A DNA stretch of 13,179 nt from an uncultured Verrucomicrobiota bacterium (lineage in GTDB: Bacteria > Verrucomicrobiota > Kiritimatiellia > RFP12 > UBA1067), in assembly GCA_937901395.1 (NCBI GenBank), contig CALCDB010000123.1, forward strand, positions 1-13,179. The letters are read 5' to 3'. The position numbers were made by a program, and so were the translations under genes. Every line of letters begins with the position of its first letter. The first letter of the stretch is position 1. The notes under the pieces were generated by a model. The model did not search any database, was not told the origin of the DNA, and saw only the letters and a list, made by a program, of their open reading frames with translations. Shown here one piece after another: positions 1 to 5,889 of the stretch.

Positions 1-165
1 CTCACGAACGACCAGCAGGAGCTTTTGCTCGGGCTGATGGTGAACGGCAACTTCCGCAAGCGCGAGGTCCCCTATTCGCTTTACTCGGTCGAGGGCGACC
101 ATTTCAACGCGACGCTGTACGAGAAGGAAAAGCACGGCAAGCGCAAGCTTTGCGTGCAAGGAGCC
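1..165. other. GC-rich codon-use segment at left edge, inside rnhC
   Basis: In the first 52 codons 46 end in G or C (88%), and there is no ATA, GTA, TTA, CTA, AGA or AGG. In the 60 codons from 181 to 360 only 33 end in G or C (55%), and GTA, CTA, TTA and ATA appear at once. The boundary falls at about 155-180, within the N-terminal domain of RNase HIII, with no break in frame. I counted these values by hand from the sequence. The cause could be recombination or a misjoined contig end. Confidence 0.75.
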
Positions 166-1005
166 AAGGCGGAAGATTTTGTACTATTCACATTGGAGCC
201 ATTAGTATTAGGCGCGGCGAGTTTGGGGTATGAGAACATACTCTCGCCGGAAAAGTTTAGCGCCCATGCGGGTTCCGATGAATCGGGGAAGGGCGATTAT
301 TTTGGTCCGCTTGTAGTCTGTGCGGCCTACACCGATGAAAAACTCTCGAAAGAGATGATGGAGTTTGGTGTCAAGGATTGCAAGCAGATGAGCGACAAGG
401 CGGTGCTTACGGTAGGAGCAAAGCTGCGCACTTTACTCGGGAATAGCAAGTATGCGGTAGTCAAGATAGGTCCGGCGGCATACAATAGACTATATGCGAA
501 GATAAAAAACATAAATCGACTGCTCGCTTGGGCGCATGGAACGGCAATTGAAGATTTGCTCATGAAGCGCATGGATTGCACAAGAGTCGTAGTGGATCAG
601 TTCGCGCCCACCGAAGCGACGATACTACGTGCGCTCAAGACGCGCGGGAAGATGGTAAAGATAGAGCAACGACATAAAGCCGAAAGCGACATCGCGGTCG
701 CGGCAGCATCGGTAATAGCGCGCGAGATATTCATTCGTGAATGCATAGAGATGGGCAAAGAGTGTTTTGGCGACAGCGAGGAGGCGGAGAAAATACCATT
801 AGGGTCGAGCGATCCGAGGGTGCGGGAACTGGCCGAACGCATGGTTAAGCAAGAGGGCGCGAATTGGCTAATGAATCATTGCAAGGTGCATTTTCAAACC
901 ACAGATAAGGTTTTGGCGGCTTGTAAGCTATCGCGTTCGGCACTGCCGGCCGAGGGACAGGTAATTAGCGCCACAAAAACAAGGCTTGAGAAAATAAATT
1001 CATAA
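1..1005 (+). CDS. rnhC: Ribonuclease HIII, 5' end cut by window edge
   Basis: Cytoplasmic endonuclease that cuts the RNA strand of RNA-DNA hybrids. The frame is open from base 1, so the true start lies upstream; a TTG at 25 is not a convincing start because coding continues before it. Numbering codons from base 1, residues 1-80 match the N-terminal TBP-like substrate-binding domain of RNase HIII, which separates it from RNase HII. The catalytic domain opens with GSDESGKGDYFGP and supplies the four acidic residues D93, E94, D199 (in VVVDQFAP) and D230 (in ESDIAVAAASVIAR). That order and spacing agree with the family. The C-terminus (HCKVHFQTTDK onward) is normal plus a short tail. The stop is followed at once by the tolQ ribosome site. 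Oddity: the first ~55 codons use mostly C/G-ending codons, unlike the rest of the gene. The family call is very secure. Confidence 0.95.
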   Translation, partial: LTNDQQELLLGLMVNGNFRKREVPYSLYSVEGDHFNATLYEKEKHGKRKLCVQGAKAEDFVLFTLEPLVLGAASLGYENILSPEKFSAHAGSDESGKGDYFGPLVVCAAYTDEKLSKEMMEFGVKDCKQMSDKAVLTVGAKLRTLLGNSKYAVVKIGPAAYNRLYAKIKNINRLLAWAHGTAIEDLLMKRMDCTRVVVDQFAPTEATILRALKTRGKMVKIEQRHKAESDIAVAAASVIAREIFIRECIEMGKECFGDSEEAEKIPLGSSDPRVRELAERMVKQEGANWLMNHCKVHFQTTDKVLAACKLSRSALPAEGQVISATKTRLEKINS

Positions 1006-1021
1006 AAGGAGCAAGACAATC

Positions 1022-1744
1022 ATGTTGCTATTAGCAAATTCAATAGTTGATGGATTTTTTAAGTCAAATGCGATTGGCCAAGGGATAGTCGAGGTTCAGC
1101 TCATCGGTTCGGTAATCATGTTCGCGGTGGCAATTTGGAAAATCTTTACATTATCAAACGTCAAAGTCTCTTTGCGCAGATTCTTCCAAGATTTTTCCAC
1201 CAGCCAAGATTCGTTAGAGTATTATATCACCAGGCGGCCGACAAATGCGACGGGATTGGAGCTTATTTACAAGAATACGGCGGAGCGGTTGCTGAAGTTG
1301 ATTTCGCCAGACATTCGAGCGCAATTGGCCGGGCGGCGCGGGGGAGTCGATTCGGCGGCCTTGACGGCGCGAGAGATTGAACTCGTAAGGGGAACGTGCG
1401 AACATACGTTGGAAGATGAGATCATTCATGTTGAAAAGAGCATGTCGATCATAGCGACTATCGTCGCCTTGGAGCCGATGTTAGGATTGTTGGGCACGGT
1501 TTGGGGAGTATTAGACGCATTCGCAGAAATGGGCACGGCTGGGAGCGCGAACCTGGCCACAATCGCGCCATCGATTTCCGCAGCATTGGTAACGACGGTC
1601 GTTGGCTTAATCGTCGCGATTCCCGGCGTTATGTTGTTCAATGGGATAAATGGCACGATAAGAGATATAACGAACGACATGGAAGGTTTCGCGGATGAGC
1701 TGATGGGGCGCATAGCGTGCGAATTTCAGGGGAGAGGAGCGTAA
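1022..1744 (+). CDS. TolQ/ExbB-family proton channel subunit
   Basis: Inner-membrane subunit of the MotA/TolQ/ExbB family, which with TolR/ExbD forms the proton-driven motor that energises envelope proteins. The 240 residues show three membrane segments: about 24-43, 142-166 and 181-206. A large cytoplasmic loop lies between the first two, as in the family. The signature regions are LGLLGTVWGVLDAF (154-167) and IAPSISAALVTTVVGLIVAI (181-200), which carry the glycines and Thr/Ala residues lining the channel. Start ATG has AAGGAG 10 bases upstream, right after the rnhC stop. The next genes are tolR/exbD and a TolA/TonB hybrid, so this is one motor module. TolQ and ExbB cannot be told apart with confidence; the TolA-like partner leans towards TolQ. 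No separate promoter was seen. Confidence 0.93.
   Translation: MLLLANSIVDGFFKSNAIGQGIVEVQLIGSVIMFAVAIWKIFTLSNVKVSLRRFFQDFSTSQDSLEYYITRRPTNATGLELIYKNTAERLLKLISPDIRAQLAGRRGGVDSAALTAREIELVRGTCEHTLEDEIIHVEKSMSIIATIVALEPMLGLLGTVWGVLDAFAEMGTAGSANLATIAPSISAALVTTVVGLIVAIPGVMLFNGINGTIRDITNDMEGFADELMGRIACEFQGRGA
1735..1739 (+). promoter_or_regulatory. Ribosome binding site that sets the tolR/exbD start
   Basis: AGGAG lies 10 bases before ATG 1750. It supports that start over an in-frame GTG at 1717, which would lie inside tolQ without a site of its own. It sits inside the last codons of tolQ, so the two genes are tightly spaced. Confidence 0.7.
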
Positions 1745-1749
1745 GCGGT

Positions 1750-2166
1750 ATGTCATTTAGAAGGCGTAGACGGCAACGTGGAGAGAAACCTAAGGCGCAG
1801 GTCGATATGACCTCGCTTATCGACCTTACATTTCTTCTATTAGTGACATTCATCGTAACCTTGCCGACGTTGGAGCAATCAATTCATATCATGTTGCCAG
1901 TTGGCAAGACATCGAAAGCGCAAGATGACAAGAAGAAGACGATATCCATTACGGTAGACAAAGATGGTAAGATATATGTGGGCGAGAATCTTACCACGAT
2001 GGACAATCTTAAAGCGGATTTGGCCAAGCGGGTAGCAGAAGACGCCGAACTGAGCGTGCTTATTCGCGGTGATGTTAGAGTCAATTATGGGGACGTATAT
2101 GATATTGTCAAGGTTGCCAAGGAATGTAACGTAAAGCATCTTGGAATGGTATCGGAAGAAAAGTAA
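1750..2166 (+). CDS. TolR/ExbD-family biopolymer transport protein
   Basis: Single-span inner-membrane partner of TolQ/ExbB. The 138-residue protein has a basic cytoplasmic N-terminus (RRRRR at 4-8) and one membrane helix at about 23-40. Its signature VDMTSLIDLTFLLL includes D25, the proton-carrying aspartate at the same number as in E. coli ExbD. A periplasmic domain of about 100 residues follows, ending in the usual YGDVYDIVKVAKE helix. The start at 1750 gives the family's normal length. It begins 5 bases after the tolQ stop, and its own stop overlaps the next start (TAATG). As with its neighbour, TolR versus ExbD cannot be settled from this sequence alone. Confidence 0.93.
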   Translation: MSFRRRRRQRGEKPKAQVDMTSLIDLTFLLLVTFIVTLPTLEQSIHIMLPVGKTSKAQDDKKKTISITVDKDGKIYVGENLTTMDNLKADLAKRVAEDAELSVLIRGDVRVNYGDVYDIVKVAKECNVKHLGMVSEEK

Positions 2167-3029
2167 TGCTTTATGAACGTTCAAAACCCGAAAGCAATCT
2201 GAAGTGGTATGGCTTCGGTTTTTCGATTGTCATACATATAGGGGTTTTATTTTTGACGTATGCGGTGAGTTTGCCATTGGAAAAAGACGAGGCGATCGAG
2301 CCGATTGACCTTACCATCGTGGTGAATGAAAATCTTAATGGCAAAGAGGATGAACCACCACCGGTGAAGAAGGTGGATCCGCCGAAACCCGAGCTGCCGA
2401 AGCCAAAGCCACGAGAAGCGATAAAGCCGCCAGATCCGCCAAAGCCGCTTGAACAGATCGTAACCAATATTACGACTAAGGTCGATAAGAAAAACGAGGA
2501 AAAGCCGAAGGAGAAGGAAAAGCCGAAAGAAAAGCCGAAGCAAAAGGAGAAGAAGACCAAGGCGGAGAAGTTGGCCGAGATGCGAGAGCGCATGTCGGTA
2601 GTGAACAGCACGGTCAAGATCGAGGTTCCGAAAGTCAAAGAAAATGGCAATGGAAAGACGGACAAGAAAGCCGATGTCGACATCTCGAAGTATTTGAATA
2701 GCGGGTATAAGCCAGGGAGAAGCAATCAATTCGCCAAGAGCGAGATGCAAAGGGGGCTTTCGTTAATTGAGCGTGCGGTTAAGGACAAGTGGGTAGAGCC
2801 CGCTTGGACGCCGACGATGAAACCGATGCTTTTAAGAATTCGATTCGCTCGCGATGGCAGGGTAATAGGATATAAGTTAGAGGAGAGTTCCGGGGATCAG
2901 GCGGCGGATAATTCAGTTCTTTCTGCGGCATCGCGAGTGGGCCGAGTAATAAGCTTGCCGAAAGAATTCTTCGATAGTAAGTATGGTTCGGATGGCGTAA
3001 CCATCGAGTTTACGGTAAGACCAAAATGA
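2166..3029 (+). CDS. TolA/TonB-type energy transducer with Pro- and Lys/Glu-rich linker
   Basis: Periplasm-spanning protein that carries energy from the TolQ/TolR motor to the outer envelope. One N-terminal membrane helix lies at about 17-34, with S20 and H24 in the SxxxH arrangement typical of TonB and TolA anchors. A proline-rich stretch (64-96) and a Lys/Glu-rich stretch (105-140) form an extended linker. The C-terminal domain (about 195-287) has an amphipathic helix IERAVKDKW, then MLLRIRFARDGRVIGYKLEE and a helix with AADNSVLSAAS. That layout resembles the TolA C-terminal domain: LRI, a DG turn, then helix. The Pro-rich part is more like TonB, so I call it a TolA/TonB hybrid. It shares one base with the upstream stop and four with the downstream start, so translation is coupled on both sides. 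There is no tolB or pal in the window. Confidence 0.88.
   Translation: MLYERSKPESNLKWYGFGFSIVIHIGVLFLTYAVSLPLEKDEAIEPIDLTIVVNENLNGKEDEPPPVKKVDPPKPELPKPKPREAIKPPDPPKPLEQIVTNITTKVDKKNEEKPKEKEKPKEKPKQKEKKTKAEKLAEMRERMSVVNSTVKIEVPKVKENGNGKTDKKADVDISKYLNSGYKPGRSNQFAKSEMQRGLSLIERAVKDKWVEPAWTPTMKPMLLRIRFARDGRVIGYKLEESSGDQAADNSVLSAASRVGRVISLPKEFFDSKYGSDGVTIEFTVRPK
2496..2575 (+). repeat. Low-complexity Lys/Glu/Pro-coding repeat in tolA/tonB gene
   Basis: Degenerate short units built on GAAAAGCCGAAG repeat here and encode KPKEKEKPKEKPK-like sequence. The stretch is purine-rich and encodes the charged linker between membrane anchor and C-terminal domain. Length variation between strains would be expected, but only one copy is seen here. 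Confidence 0.6.
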
Positions 3030-4801
3030 TAGCGTTATTATTAGCAGCGGTCATTGAATTGACTGGGGTCAAAGGGAGCGATCTCAGTGCGCGCGCGTAC
3101 TTTGATGCAAATAATGTAATGGTCGGAGATCCGATGGTGCTGACAATTGATTTCATTGGCGAGGCGGATTTTTCATCCTTGCATCCACCCGCATTGCGCA
3201 AGAGCGCAAATAGCAACGATTGGAAGATAGACGATTCAAGCGTTAAGACCGATACATTTCAAGATGCGCGCCGAATTACATATAGAGTAAGGCCGATGCG
3301 AGAGGGAGTGATATGGTTCCCCGCGTTAGAATTCTCGTATGAGGATGTGGACGGTAACACCTGTATCGTGAGATCAAATGAGATTCCGGTTCATGCCAAG
3401 GGAGGCAGCCAAGTCGAAGTTGCGGGGATGGATGAGGATGCCGATAAGATGCCAGCGCCAGTGGAACTTTTGGGCAGAGACGTTCCTCCAGCGGCGATAG
3501 TTAACGACAAGGATCAATTATTCGCATGGCGTAGAGAGTGTGCGAACCCGACAGCAGATGGGTTCGCGAAATTTGATTTCCCCGAAGCGCGGCTTAATGA
3601 AGCGACATGTGCGATTCGCGAGGGGAATTGGGCTAGGGCGCTTGCCATCTATCGCAAGCTCGAATGGCGCATCGGGCAAACTCCGGAAATTGAGCAGGGC
3701 ATTATCTCAGCATTGGCGTTGAAGTTTGATAATCCCCGAGTAGAGTTGCCGGTTTGGCGCCAAGTATTGCGGCCGATATTACGCCATGATTGGAGGGGGC
3801 GGGTCGCGATTGTAGTGGGAGCGTTTGCCATACTTGTATTCTTATTCTGGCTAATTGGACGTTCAATCAGGGCGATTGCCTCCGTAGTTCTAATATTCGC
3901 ATTATCCCTACCGGCATTAGCCGCATCAATGGATCCATTTGCGGAGATGCATCAGATGATGCAACAAATGCACCAGCAAATGCAACAGATGAATTCAAAT
4001 ACATTTAGCTTTAGCTTTGGCGGGGGGATGGTAGCTAACGAGCCGGTCAAGGTTATGGCCTCATTGGATGTAAACAACAAGGAGCTTAGGGTCGGTGAGC
4101 AATTTGAATTCATTTTGTCGCTTGAGTATCCAAAATCGGCCACAGTAGAACGAATTAGGATGCTGCCTTCAGAAATATACGGATTTTCACAAGTTGGCGC
4201 GGTAACGAACATGCCTGATTTAGTGAGCGCCAATCCATCAAATATCGTCAAACGCATGGCGATTCCAGTTCGTTACGATATTCCATTTCGCGGGAAGTTA
4301 TCTTTTGGCATAGACGGGATCGTCGGGATGCGCATAAGTCGCAATGGGGGAACCTCGATTATGTCGTTTTCAAATTCATTTCATGCGGATACTATGCCGA
4401 TTAATATAGAGATTAGGCCATTGCCGAGCGACAATCAGCCGGATGATTTTAGCGGCATCATTTCCGAGGGGTTGCGCATTCATGAATATTGCGACTTACT
4501 TACCGTAGGAACGAATGACGTCATAAACATAACTTACAAGATGTATCCAAGGGGCTATGTGCAAAAAGCGTATTTGCCGAGCGGTTGTGCGTTTGAATGG
4601 AGGCGAGAAGCAGATCAATTGGGAAGGCCTTCATTAATTGAGTATCGCAGATTTCTCGTTGCAGATGGCGTAGCGAGGACGCCAGAACTATCAATTTCAT
4701 ACTACGATCCTCGTGACAAGAAATACAAGTATGCAAAAACTGGTGGCACGAAATTAACTTACAAAACTACAGAAGGAGATAAAAATGGCAAAGCTAACTG
4801 A
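3026..4801 (+). CDS. Large BatD-like periplasmic protein, two halves fused
   Basis: The 591-residue envelope protein resembles BatD (aerotolerance family) in both halves. A short N-terminal hydrophobic segment (1-13) may be a weak signal peptide. Half one has a beta-rich domain at about 20-128 (SARAYFDANNVMVGDPMVL then VRPMREGVIWFPALEFSY). A helical, TPR-like part follows at about 186-250 (GNWARALAIYRKLEW), then a membrane helix at 260-278. After a four-residue basic loop (RSIR) comes a second hydrophobic segment, 283-299, ending PALAAS, which looks like a signal peptide. Half two (302-591) opens with a Met/Gln/His tract and contains another BatD-like beta domain (VMASLDVNNKELRVGEQFEF). ATGA overlap with the TolA-like gene implies a shared role. 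The exact function is unknown; the BatD call rests on remembered pattern and is moderate. Confidence 0.65.
   Translation: MIALLLAAVIELTGVKGSDLSARAYFDANNVMVGDPMVLTIDFIGEADFSSLHPPALRKSANSNDWKIDDSSVKTDTFQDARRITYRVRPMREGVIWFPALEFSYEDVDGNTCIVRSNEIPVHAKGGSQVEVAGMDEDADKMPAPVELLGRDVPPAAIVNDKDQLFAWRRECANPTADGFAKFDFPEARLNEATCAIREGNWARALAIYRKLEWRIGQTPEIEQGIISALALKFDNPRVELPVWRQVLRPILRHDWRGRVAIVVGAFAILVFLFWLIGRSIRAIASVVLIFALSLPALAASMDPFAEMHQMMQQMHQQMQQMNSNTFSFSFGGGMVANEPVKVMASLDVNNKELRVGEQFEFILSLEYPKSATVERIRMLPSEIYGFSQVGAVTNMPDLVSANPSNIVKRMAIPVRYDIPFRGKLSFGIDGIVGMRISRNGGTSIMSFSNSFHADTMPINIEIRPLPSDNQPDDFSGIISEGLRIHEYCDLLTVGTNDVINITYKMYPRGYVQKAYLPSGCAFEWRREADQLGRPSLIEYRRFLVADGVARTPELSISYYDPRDKKYKYAKTGGTKLTYKTTEGDKNGKAN
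3947..3990 (+). other. Met/Gln/His-rich tract in the BatD-like protein
   Basis: Residues 308-322 read MHQMMQQMHQQMQQM: six Met at 308-319 plus M322, two His and otherwise Gln. The tract follows directly after the internal signal-like segment, so it should lie on the periplasmic face. Thioether and imidazole groups could bind a soft metal such as copper(I); it may equally be a flexible linker. Confidence 0.6.
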
Positions 4802-5861
4802 AATCAGCTGGGAGTCATATTCGCATCTTCCACTTACCGAGAAAAGCAAATATTTAGTGCGTGAAGATTGCGATGGCATGCCGTATCATACATTATTCGC
4901 ACAGCAATTTGACAGGAAGTTGCTCGAACGGCTTTGTGCATTGGCAAATCGTATTCGCTTCATCAACAAGTCAAAGGAAGGCGCGCTTTATCTGAAAAAT
5001 GTATTGGCTCATAAGCGGGCTATGCTGTATTTTTCACAACCGAGTTCGCGCACATTCCTTTCTCACCTCGCGGCTTGCCAAATTCTTGGAATTACCACTG
5101 GATCTGTTCGTGATGCAGCCACCAGCTCTGAATTCAAGGGCGAGTCCAAGGAAGATTCCATTCGCACTTTCTCCAGCTACTTTGATATGATTATCATGCG
5201 ATCGCAAGAGCAGGGATTGGCGGAAAAGATGGCGTGGGAGCTTTCCAATAGCGATCGGCCGATTCCAATTCTCAATGCCGGCTCGGGGAAAGATCAACAT
5301 CCCACGCAAGCGCTGCTTGACATTTACACGCTTATAAGATCATTCGAGAACAAAGGAGGCGTGGATGGGCGTACAGTGGTTTTTTGTGGAGACTTGATGC
5401 GTGGGCGCACGGTAAGATCGCTCAGTTATTTGCTGACTAATTTCAAGGACGTCAAGCAAATCTTTGTAGCTCCGCCAGAGTTGCAAGTTCCGGCCGATGT
5501 TGTAATGGTGCTGGCAAAGAAAGGGGCGCAATTCGAGGTTTGCGACAGCTTGAGGGATGCGGTCAAGGTAGCAGACGCCGTATACATGACGCGGATTCAA
5601 GACGAGTGGGACGTGGCCAAAGGCGCATCGGCGAAGATCGATACCTCAAGATTTAAATTCGGAGCGGAAGAACTATCATTGCTCAAACCAGATGCCGCCA
5701 TTATGCATCCGTTGCCTCGTCGTGACGAGATCGCAACGTGTTGTGATCATGATCCACGGGCGATGTATTGGCGGCAAATGCGCAATGGCATGTGGATACG
5801 GGCTGCGTTAATAGCATCGGTATTCGGTTATGAGAAGGAAATTATGAACTGCGGTTATTGA
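4785..5861 (+). CDS. pyrB: Aspartate carbamoyltransferase, long form
   Basis: Joins carbamoyl phosphate to aspartate, the committed step of pyrimidine synthesis in the cytoplasm. The carbamoyl-phosphate loop is FSQPSSRTFLSH (83-94), with S87-S88-R89-T90 in place of the common S-T-R-T. The mobile loop SSEFKGES (114-121) supplies K118. Further signatures are NAGSGKDQHPTQALLDIYT (164-182), GDLMRGRTVRSL (202-213), MTRIQDEW (268-275) and IMHPLPRRDEIAT (306-318). The RGRTV and HPLPRRDEIAT motifs favour aspartate over ornithine carbamoyltransferase. At 358 residues it is about 50 longer than the usual catalytic chain, mainly through an N-terminal extension, as I recall for planctomycete and verrucomicrobial members. 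AAGGAG lies 6 bases before the ATG. It overlaps the BatD-like gene by 17 bases. No pyrI is seen here. Confidence 0.92.
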   Translation: MAKLTEISWESYSHLPLTEKSKYLVREDCDGMPYHTLFAQQFDRKLLERLCALANRIRFINKSKEGALYLKNVLAHKRAMLYFSQPSSRTFLSHLAACQILGITTGSVRDAATSSEFKGESKEDSIRTFSSYFDMIIMRSQEQGLAEKMAWELSNSDRPIPILNAGSGKDQHPTQALLDIYTLIRSFENKGGVDGRTVVFCGDLMRGRTVRSLSYLLTNFKDVKQIFVAPPELQVPADVVMVLAKKGAQFEVCDSLRDAVKVADAVYMTRIQDEWDVAKGASAKIDTSRFKFGAEELSLLKPDAAIMHPLPRRDEIATCCDHDPRAMYWRQMRNGMWIRAALIASVFGYEKEIMNCGY

Positions 5862-5871
5862 GACGCATTTT

Positions 5872-5880
5872 TGATATACT
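5872..5880 (+). promoter_or_regulatory. Extended -10 promoter before metX-metW
   Basis: TGATATACT is an extended -10 element (TG-n-TATACT) in the 28-base gap after pyrB. No good -35 is present at 17-18 bases upstream, which fits an extended -10 promoter. Transcription would be expected to start near 5887, only about 3 bases before the ATG at 5890, giving a nearly leaderless message. Read-through from pyrB is also possible. Confidence 0.5.
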
Positions 5881-5889
5881 ACACGTCCA

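Noticed and set aside
25..27. TTG as the start of rnhC
   Set aside because: The frame is open back to base 1 with the same codon style and no ribosome site before 25, so the gene most likely begins outside the window.
1717..1749. Upstream GTG start for tolR/exbD adding 11 residues
   Set aside because: It lies within tolQ and lacks a ribosome site. ATG 1750 has AGGAG at good spacing and gives D25 at its usual number.
2171..2750. Two long antisense open frames (184 and 167 codons) opposite the tolA/tonB gene
   Set aside because: They arise because the Lys/Glu/Pro-rich coding strand gives stop-poor, Phe/Leu/Ser-rich reverse frames. They have no ribosome site and no recognisable domain.
3790..4008. 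Alternative frame in the BatD-like gene as evidence that the fusion is a frameshift artefact
   Set aside because: That frame gives no signal peptide or domain, while the main frame reads smoothly through the membrane hairpin into the second domain.
5862..5889. SAM or other riboswitch before metX-metW
   Set aside because: The gap is only 28 bases and has no paired stems; too short for any known class.
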